NCBI RefSeq assembly: GCF_020085105.1
Contig: NC_058063.1
Span: forward strand, 16,725,262-16,789,261
Direction: 5' to 3'
DNA: 64,000 bases
From: Siniperca chuatsi
Taxonomy: Eukaryota > Chordata > Actinopteri > Centrarchiformes > Sinipercidae
The notes under the pieces were generated by a model, which worked only from the letters and a program-made list of their open reading frames with translations, was not told the DNA's origin and made no database searches. Made by a program: the position numbers and the translations under genes. Shown here one piece after another: positions 22,652 to 34,661 of this stretch. Every line of letters starts with the position of its first letter. The stretch's first letter is position 1.

Positions 22652-22751
22652 ATGATTAGAAACAATGCATTGCATTGTGCTTTCACACTGAGGAGAGACG
22701 CTCACGCAACAATATTGAAATCAGTTTCCCAAAGCATGTGCTGATATGAAA

Positions 22752-22757
22752 ATTAAA
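22752..22757 (+). terminator. Possible poly(A) signal of the C1q-like gene
   Basis: ATTAAA lies 101 bases after the stop codon. It is the common variant hexamer. Confidence 0.35.
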
Positions 22758-23112
22758 CAGTATAATTATCCTGGATGATATCACCTCCTTAATTTTCTAA
22801 ATATGATCAAAATTGCAAGCAAAATTAAAACAAACATTCATTGGAAAATCTCAAAAACCCAATGCAAGTTTTTCTTTTTCAAGTAAATTTTAATGAAAAT
22901 ATAAATGTGTGAACCTTCTTCAGAACAATGAAAGCAAAACAATAAACTTCTTACATTATCTCTTTTCCTGTCTCTGGTGACTAAACACGGCTTTCTGCAC
23001 CTTCTGCAATGACAAATGTGTTTGTCATTGTCATTGTTGTTCATAGTTGGTTATTGCGGCAATGAGTGATGGAAATAATTATCATCCCATCCAAAGCTAA
23101 AACATGAACTAT

Positions 23113-23118
23113 TTTATT
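23113..23118 (-). terminator. Poly(A) signal of klhl33 copy 2
   Basis: TTTATT on the plus strand reads AATAAA on the minus strand, about 255 bases past the stop codon of the second kelch gene. Confidence 0.4.
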
Positions 23119-23373
23119 ACAGACACCTTTTGAATCTAAATATATAGCACCAAAATTGCACTACATTATATAGATATCCTACATTTGGCATGGCTAAAGG
23201 TTTAATTCATATACTGTGAAAGTTAATTTACCTCGATCAAGATATCGTCCACGATGGAAGAATGTTTGCTAAATTACAAAAACATTATTGTTAATAACAT
23301 GCAATAAGTATCCTAAAATTCATCATTAAACTTTATGTAAAACAACAATAGTAATGGCATATGTCACCACGTC

Positions 23374-26300
23374 TTACAGTCGTAAATGTGGTGGCAAACA
23401 CAGCAGAGATGCTCGTATGTCATTGTTTGGCCCAGGCATCTTGCCCATGTTCTCCCATCTCTGTGTGGTGGGATCATAACGATGGACCATCTTCGTGTCA
23501 CTGTAGTCCTCCTGGCTGTATCCACCCAGCACATAAAACTTTCCCTCCAAAACTGCACTTCCTGCTCCTACATGTGGCACTGGCAGAGATGTGAAGGCAG
23601 TCCAGGAGTTAGCCACTGGATTGTACACCTCACAAGCTAGCTGGTCAACAATGGTCATGTCATCATCTCTGGTGATTCCACCTGCTACATAAAGACATTC
23701 ACCTAGGACGTCCATGCAGTGATAAATTCGAGGTTTAGCCATGTTTGCCAAATAAGTGCTTCCTGTCTCTGGGTGGTACAGAAACATGGATGCAAGACAT
23801 TGGTAGTCGCTGCTCAGCCCTCCTGAGATAAAGATCTGCCCTTGTAAAACTTTTGCTACATGGCCACTCAGAGGCAGATCCAAGGGACAGGTGAAGCTGA
23901 AAGAGAAGATTTTTTATAATATCTTAAAGTATATACTTTGTTCAATTTGAGACACAGTGCATCATACAATTTTCCATTTATAGCAAATGAGAAGTATCAG
24001 GATATAATGGTCGTGCTATAAACCTGTATTAATATGATTGGATGTTACTATTCAGCTGGTAGCCAAACCAGCACACTTTCTTTATAGTCAGGGTCAGCCA
24101 ACCATCACTGCCTACACAACATCCAGATGTTAGCTTGCCACATCTACTCAATATGGTACATGCTACCAAGTTGGTAGATGGTTGTTAGGGAAATTTTAGC
24201 AAGACTTTATCCTTGATATAGCACACTTTGCTTTGAAAAATAAATATCCCTTCCAACGTACCTCCAAGAGTTTGCAGTGGGGCAGTATCGTTCCACACTT
24301 TCTATATAGTCAGGGTCACAATATCCGCCAATGGCATATATCTTTCCATCCAACACAACCACAGAGAAAGAGCATCTCTTCTCCTGCATTTCAGCCAGGC
24401 TTTCCCAGCTGTTTTGAAGGGGGTCATACCTACAGATGTTGTAAAATGAGACAAATGTAAGTATAGAGGCATTGAAACATAAATAGTTGCTTTTAGTTGA
24501 GATCCAAGATTACCCGCTCTCACCTGTATACAGAATTCAGGGTGTCCCTGATGCCATAATACTTCTTGCCTCCAAACACATATAGTTGTCCTTTGAGCAC
24601 AGTCACCTCATGTCTGAACCTCGCTGGCTCTGGCATCTCTCCCAACTTTCTCCACTCCAATGCCTTTTTTATCCCTGTATGGTTCCTTAGGGAATTCCCA
24701 AACCAGAGTTCTCTGCTAATGCTGCGGGTACCCAGGTCTTCAAATGTCTGGTCGCCTCCAATCACAACCAGACTCTCTTTCGGCATATAGATGCGGCACT
24801 GACTCTGCAGTGCAGTCTCATTTGAGCAGAAATCCTCAAAAACTGCTTCATAGATCTCTGCCAGGTTGTGATCAGACCACATGTTCAGAGATTGGACCTC
24901 TCTGAATTCCGTAAATGTCATCAGGGTAAAGTGGATGGTTTTCATTAGTTCTTTAGCAAGCTTCAGCCTTTTCTTAGGCTTTGCTTGGATCCATGCCACC
25001 ACTGCTTTGAATACAACAAGCTCAGATGAAACACAGAGCGAGTGACTGTTCAGGTACTTTAGGAGCTGTTTGGCTGGCAGGTCCTTGAACTTTGAGGTGC
25101 ATACCACCTTTTGGAATTGCCGCAAGACGAAATCATCTGCGACTTCTAGAAGCTGCACCATCTCATAGGCCTCAGCAAAAGATGCCACATCCAGGCAGGA
25201 GTGAGGATTTATTTCTTGTTGCAGGAAGTCAAGGCACAAAGAGAGGGCAGGTTGGTACTGGAGCTGGAGAGCAGTGCTGGTGATCTCAAAGACACACCTC
25301 CAGCTTAGGGGGAGAGCCCCGCTGTAGGAGCAGTCAATCAGAACCTCAAGCTCTGAAGCCAAAAGGAAGGGAAGGCTTACACAGGGCTGATGGGACTCCC
25401 TCATCCCCAAGGTGAACATGCCACGGAAGTAGTCACTCAACACAGCCAGGATAACTCTGTGGACTGAACGGAGGATAGTAATAAGTACAGTATAAACTCA
25501 CTGTAATCCCAACCAAAAATGTATGGGACTCTACACGAATACATTGCTTACATATGTAAGTTAAGTTACGTACGGAAGTTAAAGGTGGGGAATCCAATTC
25601 TAATCCAATATATGTCTTTTTGTCAAATTCAGCTAATATCTCCTCACGGTCCGCTAGCTGTCCGTTCTGTTTGTGCGCTGAAACAAAAACTGGTGTTTCT
25701 ATACAGCCATGGCTCATTAATTGAGAAACAAAGTGGCTCGGACAAAGCCACACAACACTATTCCAGCCATGATTTGTGTGTCAGGTAACGTTAAATTACT
25801 ACCATGACGACGAAGGTCAGGTATGCCTGTCGCTGGGAGTCAGTGCCAAATAACCTATTCTGACCTTTAGGTATGAGGACGTGTTGGATTATCTACACCA
25901 AAAACAAAGACCAAAGGCAAATATCTATGGCCTATTGTTCCACCAAATTTAATAAGTCTAATAAAGTCTGAAAACATAACCTTGGCAGAGGTAAAAAAAT
26001 AAATAAATAAAAATACCAAGAAATTCTGTTATGTGACTTTAGATACTAATGAATGAATACTGCTCTAAAGTAAGTAAGTTCAGCTTTCTCTAGATAGAGA
26101 GCTCACTTACTGCAATTGAGGAGATGGTTTGTGATTCAGTTTTAAGTTTCATTTAGAAACCTTCTTGAGGGCAAAGAAATGTATCACATCTTACAGGACA
26201 ATTTCAGTTGGGCAAGCAGGGATCGAAGGATCATGGCCTCTAAAGTGGCTGCTATTATACTTGTACATAAATGTACAACTCATTGGTGGTCTACTCACCA

Positions 26301-28180
26301 TGAAGCGATCCTCCGAGAGCTTCCAGAATGACATCACAGCCAACTCTGTCCATCCACAGTTGTTTGATGGACTGAAGACTGATCATCATTTGTTCTGCAG
26401 CCGAGATCTTTTCTTCTTTCTCCTGCCCTCCAGTTTTTGTGGACTTTTCTTCTTCCTCTATGCAGAGATCCAGCACCCTGGGGACACCCAGTGTTTGAGC
26501 CACAGCCTTTATCTGGTGCACAGTGTCCTTGTTCAAACGTGATATGAGTCCAGTGTAGGCAAACTCCACAACTGCCTCTAATCCAACATGATCTACCTCT
26601 GGACCCAGAGACACTAACCACATGTGGACTCCAACACGTGTATCATTGTCTTTTCTTTCTTCGCCTCTATAGTTTTCTACATTGCTTCTACTCAGTCTTT
26701 CCCGGATGAGGGAGCTGACAGCAGCCAGGACAGGGGAGTGTACAAGGAAACTCTTCCCATCCTCTGTACTTAAAGTAAGGTCAGTAAGAAGGGAGGAGTC
26801 CCTGAACTCTGTTAAGGTGCAGAATAGGTCTGTGAGATAATCATCTTTGCAGTAAATCTTTACCACATCTTCATCATTACTATCTGTGTCTTCGTCCATT
26901 GAATGTTCTGCTTCCTCGTCATCTGTAGACTCTTCCTCTTGAAGCTTTTTGTGATCATCTTGAAACTCTTCTTCTTGAGCTGTCCAAGATTCTGCGACTG
27001 CTTCTTCCTCCTCTGTCAACTTCTCACTTTCCTCTTCTTTTCTTTCCTTAGAAGTCCCCGCTCCTAGGATGCTATTTTCATTCCTCCATGACTTTTCATC
27101 AGCATCCTCCAGTTCTTCAGTATCCTTATATTGTTTGTTGTTGTCATCCTTTATCCTTTCAAAGTTGCAACATTCATCCTCAGATCCTGTCAATTCAGAA
27201 TCTTCATTCTCGGATTCCGCTGAATCTGACAATTTTTCTTCCTCGTTAACTGTTTTGTCTTCTTGCCTTGTACTTTCTTGGTTTTGCTGAACGTTCTCAT
27301 CCTCAATTCTTCTCATCTGTTCTCGGAATTTCTCCGCCAGGTGATATTGTCCAATTTGCTCCTGGTCCTGATGCTCCTCTTTCCCATCAATTTCCTCATC
27401 GACCTGCTCTTCTTTCCTCACTTGCCTGTCTTCCTCTTCATTCACCTTAACATCCCTCTCAAACTCATCTTCTCCTTCTTCCTGCTCTTCCTCCATTTCT
27501 TCTGCTTCCATCACCTCTTTTTCCACCACCTCCCCATAATCGTTAACTTCCCTCAACACCTCATTCTCTACCTCCTTCTCCTCTTCCTCCACTTCTTCTG
27601 CTTCTGTTACCTCCTTCTCCTCTTCTACATCCAATTCCTTGTTCTCCTTAACCTCCCTCTCCACCTCATTTTCTCCTTCTTCCTCCCCTTCCACCAGTTC
27701 CTCTGCTTTTACCTCTTTCTCCTTGTCCTCATCCACCTCCTCATTCTCCTTAACCTCCCTCTCCACCTCATTTTCTTCCTCTTTCTCTTCTTCCTCCACG
27801 TGTACCCTTTCATGTGCTTCAACCACCTCTCTGTCTTCCTCCTCATTTCCCTTTTTCGTCTCCTTGACCCCCCTCCCTACCTCATTTTCACTTTCTTCCT
27901 CCATCTCCTCTGCTTCCCTCACCTCCATCTCTTCCTGCTCCACTTCTTCTCCCTTCTCATCTGTTTCATTTTCTTCCTCATCTTTGCTCACTTCTTCTTC
28001 CTCATTGTCCATGTCTTCTGCCTCCTCTTCCTCACCATCATCCTCCCCTTGTTCCTCCTCATCGCTCACCTCCACCTTAGCCCAACGACTCACCCTCTCA
28101 CGCCATCTCCTTTTCCTGTTCTCCTCCATCTCTTTCTTCCATTCATCCCACTCCTGGAGGCATGGATTAGCTACTGCCAT
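23374..28180 (-). CDS. klhl33: Kelch-like protein 33-type protein, copy 2, with a long acidic N-terminal region
   Basis: Four minus-strand exons close exactly: 28180-26299, 25463-24524, 24429-24262 and 23896-23374, giving 1170 aa. Intron phases (1, 2, 2) are identical to those of copy 1. The ATG at 28180 starts MAVANPCLQEWDEWKKEMEE; upstream the frame has only a GTG. Residues of about 35-440 are dominated by Glu/Asp, including imperfect repeats of about 33 residues (core ENEVEREVKENEE). Then follow BTB1 (SLLTDLTLSTEDGKSFLVHS), BTB2 across the exon 1-2 junction (VGCDVIL, HRVILAVLSDYFRGMF), BACK (LDVASFAEAYEM) and kelch repeats (LYVFGGKKYYG, IYAIGGYCD, LYVAGGITRD, FYVLGGYSQ). It should be a cullin-3 adaptor like copy 1. 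It faces copy 1 tail to tail, so the pair arose by inverted duplication or by duplication plus inversion. Confidence 0.8.
25575..25805 (-). mobile_element. MITE-like element, second copy (in klhl33 copy 2 intron 1)
   Basis: On the minus strand it carries ACACACAAATCATGGCTGG, AATAGTGTTGTGTGGC, GACAGCTAGCGGACCGTGAG, ATATTGGATTAGAATTGG and the end CCCACCTTTAA, as in 15534-16050. The middle section of that copy is missing. Confidence 0.55.
27440..27900 (-). repeat. Coding minisatellite within klhl33 copy 2 exon 1
   Basis: About five imperfect units with a spacing near 100 bases can be followed by the recurring plus-strand phrase CCTCCCTCTCCACCTCATTTT and its variants, near 27449, 27547, 27650, 27755 and 27868. 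In the protein this gives repeated ENEVEREVKENEE-like blocks. The unit length is a multiple of three or nearly so, since the frame stays open. Confidence 0.65.
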
Positions 28181-30109
28181 ACTGTCCAGTATCACTCTAA
28201 TCTAATCCCTTTAATCCCTCTGAACATTTACACCTCTAGAAGCCAAAAGATTGCAAATCACTTACTTTTTTTACAGTTTATGAGGAAGAATGCACAAAAA
28301 AATCTGTCCAGTAGTAATCCACAGTTTGGATGTTGCTGTTATTGTTGCAAGTAGCTTTACCTCTTTTACCATCTGCAGACACCAGCTGTGTTGTCTGTAT
28401 GTTGCCTCTCTCTCCTCCTGTATGTGAATGTTCGAGAGTGGCACGTGAGCCCATAATTCCTCAGATAACAAACAAGTTTCTATATAAAGCGTACTACATC
28501 ACGAGGTAATTGAAATTCTAGACTGTTTGGGGTGTCAATCTGACACCTAACAAAGGTTTGTGAGGCGTTGGTGCAGTTAATGGCATTTTGTTTTAATTTG
28601 TCCTTTGTTCACAAAATTTGTTTCCTCATTTTGAGTTTGCTTTTTCATCATTTATCATACAAAGAATATTTACAGGCCATGCAATTTATCCTAATTTTTA
28701 ATGATTCCACTTTGCAGTCTATTCTTGTAGTGATCAGTTCTACAGTTTTTCAATGTATACTGTAAAGATTTGACCCAAGCAAGTAATAAAAAAGGGAATG
28801 ATCTAGACTTAGAGGCAGCTGGATCTCTGCCTGTCTGACTCTGTGAACGAAGACATCTCTGGGGGTCTTGGCAGTCATCTTTAGTCTTGGACCATATGAC
28901 TGAGATCAGTATTAAATTCCTAGAGGGTCATCAGTGGGATCACATTGGTCCTCCACGTCCAAACACAGTGGAATCTGGGTCAAGGATCAAGAGGCATGAG
29001 GGGAAGAATGAGGCCGAAGGGACAACAAAACAACAGCATTTACACCTGTCACCTTGTGTGCTGACAGCGAAAGCAAACAGCTGGGTCACACTGTAACCTT
29101 GACTTGAAAAATAGTCTCACAGGTCTCAAGTAGCTGACAATGGACCCAAATATGTTCTCTCCTTGTATTACCACATTGTTAAAATGACAACTGGATCAAG
29201 TTGCATCAGCTATCCATAAATTCATAACTTCATAACGTTTGTTTAAGTCCTACCTAAGTTCTTAACTACAGCCAAGTTTCAAACTACTGATTTTACTAAA
29301 TTGGATTGCACCTATAGAACGTATCTTAGTAACAACTTTAGTCATGTGTAAATCGGTTGCTGGAAAACATTTGTAGTGCTGTCCAATCAAAATCAATCAG
29401 CTATGTAAACAGGAAGTCACTGTAGCATCATGAGCTGTAACATATCTTCCAAAAATTACAGTTTTGGGGGGCATAGCAATATATTAAACTTAACTGTCAA
29501 GTTCTGTAAATGTTGGTACTTTTTCAGAGTTAGTAGTATTCGTGCAGTTTAGATTGAGTGGGAATTATCCAATTCTGCTATTTTGTTATTTAGTTTTACA
29601 TTATTAACATAACATTTTGTTATTTGATGTATATTGTGTTATTTTTGTGAAATGTAATTTAAAATCTTTCCAGTTTACATCATTTCTATTTAATAAACAC
29701 TTAGCTACATTATAACAAGGAAAAGTTTGAACTTACTGATCTTTGTTTTAGTGAATAGCTCTGATAATCACAGAAAGGTCATTACAGTTTCTTGTCAGAA
29801 ATGATACTGGTTAAAACACAGGAGCATTCAAATTTTTTGAGAAAGTCCAGGCATAAACTTAAATTGGTCACTACAGCAGAAAGACAACGGTCGAATTTTG
29901 ATGAACTTTTGGTCAGTTTGGGCTCAAATAGACTGAAGTTATAAAGTTTACGTCATAAAAGTCGGATGCATTTGAAGAAAAGCTTGCCATAAATACACAA
30001 ATTGTTATTTTTAATACTTGTCAGTGGTTCTCTTTGTTTTATATTTTATTCTGTGATGACATCTATATTGTGTCTGTGCCTGATAATTAAACTGTATTCC
30101 TATTTCATT

Positions 30110-31425
30110 TCACTTCGTGAAACAGTCACAAAATGTAATCTATAGATTGGATTGGACATTTTTTCGTGACACTCTGACAGCAAGACTTTTAAACTAATGT
30201 ATTTCAATTGGAAGTATCTTTTGCCTGAACCACTTTTTTTTCTGTCAAGTTAGCAATAATAAATATGCAATGTCCGGTTAGACTTTCAAAATAAAGCTTG
30301 CTTCATTTCGGGTGACAGTCGCAGTTTGGTTAGGTTTAGGCACCAAAACTACCTGGTTAGGGTTAGGAAAATATCATGGTTTGGGTTAGAATAAATACTT
30401 CTTTAAAACAATCAATGTTGACTATTGGTTTCACAGGGGACTCAAACCCCGGTCTTGAGCCCAGCCCTAGCCCGTCCCCAGCCCGACAAAGTCTGCAATA
30501 TCACTTTAAGCTCTCTCTGATGCACACTCTGATACACACAAAAACACACACACGCTACTAAGAAGTACATTTATTATAGGCCTCAAACATAACTACCAGT
30601 GCCACCGACAATCATGCCCACAAATATTAATACTAACTGTCCATTATAAAGAAGCATGAGCATGCAGTAGAGAATAATGCTCTGCGCATACATGGACACA
30701 ATGAAAGGAGAGAAGTTAAATGAGCCCGAGTCCGACCCAACGGCCTTGCAGACCTCAACCATGCAGCAACCTCCTGGGCTTAAAAATGAAGCCACCTGAA
30801 GTGCCAAAAACTGCAGTTCCTCAAATAGCCACTTGAGGCTGGTTCCAAAAGCAAGTCAATCCCCATGAAACCCCTATGTTAAAATGCCCAACATTACAGC
30901 AGAAATTAACATGTTTACAGCCTGGTACAAAAAATGGTTTTGGTCTCTATAGCTAATTTTCCCAATGACAACTGGGTCAACTTTTTATATAACTCACCCG
31001 TTTAAATTATAGTAAGGCTTAAAGTTATGCATAATTAAGGTCGTGGCCACTTTGAGTGACAGGTGGGGGCCATCACAGGTGGCTGGTTTCAGCAACCAGA
31101 CTCAGCTCTACCCACACTCCACGTCTTTGCCCATTTTTGGATAAGGTGGGAGCTGGCGGAGTCCAAGATGGCGTCGGCCGGAGCCTTCACCACTGAGCTT
31201 CACACTGGCTCTTTAGAAACTTATGGGTGGCGTCACGGAGACTAAGTCCATATTCTATACAGTCTATGTATTTGATAGATCCATCCATCCACCCTGACCA
31301 CCTCTCTATGCTGACTTTGTCACTCTTTAGTTTGAAAGTCCTGCTGAGTGTCACGAAAAAAAATGGAAATTCGTGTCCATGTACACGAATCTATAGATTA
31401 AATTTCGTGACTATTTCACAAAATG
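30110..31425. mobile_element. Foldback-type element with about 90 bp inverted arms
   Basis: The left arm (about 30110-30196) includes AAACAGTCACAAAATGTAATCTATAGATT, TTTTTTCGTGACACTC and GCAAGACTTTTAAACTAA. The right arm (31327-31425) has the inverse of each: AATCTATAGATTAAATTTCGTGACTATTT, GAGTGTCACGAAAAAAAA and TTAGTTTGAAAGTCCTGC. Inside are GGTTAGGTTTAGGCACCAAAAC (30331-30352) and a second, unrelated repeat (30822-31270). No transposase is visible. Confidence 0.6.
30822..31270 (+). repeat. Dispersed fish repeat nested in the foldback element
   Basis: The phrases AAATAGCCACTTGAGGCTGG, CAATCCCCATGAAACCCC, CACTTTGAGTGACAGGTGG, GGAGTCCAAGATGGCGTCGG and CCATATTCTATACAGTCTATG are those of a repeat widespread in teleosts. 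The short open frames over it are not genes. Confidence 0.55.
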
Positions 31426-32775
31426 CCGTGAGACTGGTTCATTCACCCTGACACTGTGTTTACAGTATGTTGGTTGATTTCTTGTTGAGAGGGGGCTTAG
31501 TTTTGTTTTGCCTTTACCAATCAGAGTGATGTATCATCCTGATGTCAATTTCAGTTGACACTATAGCTGTGGAAGTGGTTGCCAGGAGCAGTTAAATTGA
31601 CAATTTTCACATTGATCAAAGAAATATGTTGATTTAAGAGTTGTTTCTGTAAGTCAATTTACAACAACTTGGACTGCTGTCGATCTCATCCATGCTTGCT
31701 GCCATTTTGCTGTTGCTGTTTGTCATGAAAGTAGCCATTCTTAATTCCACCTATGGCTATGATCTGTCAATTGTTTCTCCAACTGACGGAAACAGCCATA
31801 ATCACTGAACAAATCTAATATACGATTCTGAGGTTTGTAACCAGGCTACACTTAAGGTGGGCAGCTGCTTGCTCAAGTACAAATCCAAGTTCCCTGGTTG
31901 AAGATCTTGTCTCTTTGACCTTGAGGCAATCATGCCTCCTTAATGCTCTAAAATAACAGCCCTTATCAACACAGGGTGAGTTTCTGTTGAAATGCTTTGA
32001 AGTTGAAGCACTGTGAGTGGGTGAGTTGGAAATGAAACTGGTGGGCAACACCTCGCTTTAAAACACACTCCTACCTGAGGACACAATGACTCTGCTGTTT
32101 TCACAGCCATTCACATGTGAGGCATCACACACACACACACACACATACTTACTGTACATAAATACAGGGAGGTTTAAACAAGCAGGCAAGTGAGTCAGGT
32201 TATTATTCAACCCACGCAAAAAGAGTAGTTGAATGCATTTAAATATATTGAAAACTTGAGCTAAATATTTTACATTTTGAAACATTCTGAAGTAGAGCAT
32301 TGGCTGAATGTGTGTGTTGTTGTGTGTTTGTAAGCATTCAAATGCCTGCAAGCTGCTTTCAATCCATACATTTACCTGAAGAAGGCTCTCTTGGAGCATG
32401 TGTGCTTTTTAGGGACACTCCTGTACACCCATTAATTTATACAGCCACCACACAGCCCCTCTGGGTATCTAAAATAAATACAAGTTAATTATACTCTATT
32501 GAAAACAGCTTTTCATGCCACATAGGGAAACATGAGGTGTTCTGGAGGAGAGCAGATTTCCATTAACGAGTAGAAATGTTTTTTTACCGCCATGTTCACA
32601 TCCTGAGTTTGTAACACAGCAGATGTGCAGATGTTGATGTATTCACATTATCACCCATTGAGTGTTTCGCTCTGGGCAACAGCTTACAATCTACTTATGA
32701 AAAGTCTGTTTCCTTCTCAGTCCTGATTGTTACCATGACGACGCACGCAGTGAGAGGAGGAGTGTAGAGCGCTAA

Positions 32776-32803
32776 CCTCGTTATGGGACCCTCGTTATGG
32801 GAC
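32776..32803. repeat. Two tandem copies of a 14-base unit
   Basis: CCTCGTTATGGGAC occurs twice head to tail and is followed by a third partial start, CCTCC. Confidence 0.85.
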
Positions 32804-33000
32804 CCTCCCCCTCAGGCCCTTTCCTCAAGAGCAGCAAACACTGCTGGGACATGAGGCCGAGCTGCATTCCTCCTTTTCTTCTTCTTAATAGCAGCAGCAG
32901 CAGAAGAAGCATTGTCTTCAGTCATATTATTTAAAGCTGTATGAACACTTTTATTCTAAAATGAAATCCACTGTAGAAAAACTACAACTGTAGAAATATG

Positions 33001-33250
33001 CTTATTCGCTTTCTTGCCGAAGTTAGATAAGAAGATCAATACCACTCTCATGTCTGTACGGTTAATATAAAGCTACAGCTAACAGTTGGTTAGCTTAGCT
33101 TAGCATAAAGACTGGAAATAGGGGGTACCAAGTAGCCTGGATCTGTCTGAAGGTACAGTAACTGTCACTGTGCCCGTCTAAAAAATAGTCCCGCACATAA
33201 CCCCTGACAAAACCACAACTTGCTGTTTTTACACTGATGTTATATACAAA
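33001..33250. repeat. Foldback dispersed element, copy 2 (one arm)
   Basis: CTTATTCGCTTTCTTGCCGA, GATCAATACCACTCTCATGTC, GTTAGCTTAGCTTAGCATAAAGACTGGAAA and AACCACAACTTGCTGTTTTTAC match the family at 1003 and 56277. Confidence 0.6.
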
Positions 33251-34661
33251 AAGGAAGCTTTTTTTTTTGTCAAAATACAATCTAGTTTTATTGAACTTCT
33301 ATGGCCCCATGAAACACAGAGGTGAACATACACATGGAAATCAAATTTAAGATTTACGACAGGCAATACAACAGTCTGGAAGAGAGAAAGATTAATCAAA
33401 TTAGCTCATACAGTACAACCTGATTTTACTTTGAAATGAACATTTCTCTACAAGGATATAAGCAACTCCAGTGTGGTGTGAAAAAAAGAATCATAACTTT
33501 AAAAACATACAAAAACAACATAACATCAAAAACCACAGCAAAATGGCTTTTTCCAATTATTTCAGCTTGGAGAAAGTAGCATGACTGATTGTCAAGCTCA
33601 CTTTTCTTCTTAAATAATAATTCATAAAGATGGACATAACAAATAGTATTAAACATGATAGTAATATTTCAACTGTAAGACTGTTTTAAGTGTTTAAATT
33701 GCTTTAACATAATTAAGTTCCACTAAAGCTCATTTAATTTTGAGGTCAGCTTATTTTACTAAAAAACATACACAAGTGCAGCCAGGAAGAAGAAGAAGAA
33801 GAAGGATCCATCTGTTTTTAAATCGGTCTGCAACAAGTAAAATAATACATGTAATCCATTCATTAAACCACCAGATGTACTGTAGATCATATGCGATGGG
33901 AGCTATATCAGATCTCTCCTGCTATTGCTTTTTAAATTAGGCCATGCTCTATTTTAGAATCATAAGTCCCTGCATTCATAAAGTGTATTCCTCAGAGAGA
34001 AAAGGGAAAGGGCCAAGAAGGTGATGACAGTGCCAAGGATATAGGAGATGTTCATTAACAGCAGTTATGGAGCCGCAGTAGGAATTGAAGAATTGCATAG
34101 TTCAGCAGCATAGTCTTTTTCGCATTTTCCTATTGAGCCAGTTATTTTCCTTTTTGAGTGTACCTGCACAGCCCTGAAACCTTTCCCCCACGTATCACTC
34201 CTGTGGCTCGTTAGAATAAGGAGCGAGATGAGAGGTCTATTTTTACCAACGAGGGGGTGAGAAAGTGAGACGGAAGGTGAGATTTTATGAGGCAAAAGCA
34301 AGCACTGAGTTTATGTTGTGAACAGATTCTGGATGTAAATGAACAGAGAGTGGTGCAGTATGAAAGACTAGATATTTGAGATATTTGAACCTGTTCTCTT
34401 CTGGTTTTAATTAAGCCAAAAGTCCAACTGTCCCCAAAAATCAAGATGTTTAAAATCCTTCCAAAAAGTGTTTCAGTATATTCTGGAAGGGAAAAACATC
34501 ACTCTAAAATATGGAGGGTCTATTAAAACATTAAGTCAGAGTCCTGTGTAAAGCACCATATCTTTGTTTCCATTTTGTGCTATCCACTACATTGTAGGAG
34601 TTGGTGGACCTTTTTGTAATTTTTTGGAATGAAACAATTCTTTTGAAACAGAAATGCTGGG

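Larger units (their letters stand above)
28181..34661. other. Gene-free stretch rich in dispersed repeats
   Basis: No exon can be supported. It holds a large foldback structure (30110-31425) with another repeat nested inside, a (CA)n at 32128-32144, a 14-base tandem duplication at 32776-32803 inside a somewhat CpG-rich patch, and a foldback copy at 33001-33250. Open frames are short and motif-free. Confidence 0.5.

Noticed and set aside
27263-28354. Long plus-strand open frame of 363 codons, rich in Leu, Phe and His
   Set aside because: It is the mirror of the Glu-rich minus-strand coding exon of klhl33 copy 2; GAG/GAA codons read backwards give CTC/TTC. It shows no start context, splice logic or motif of its own.
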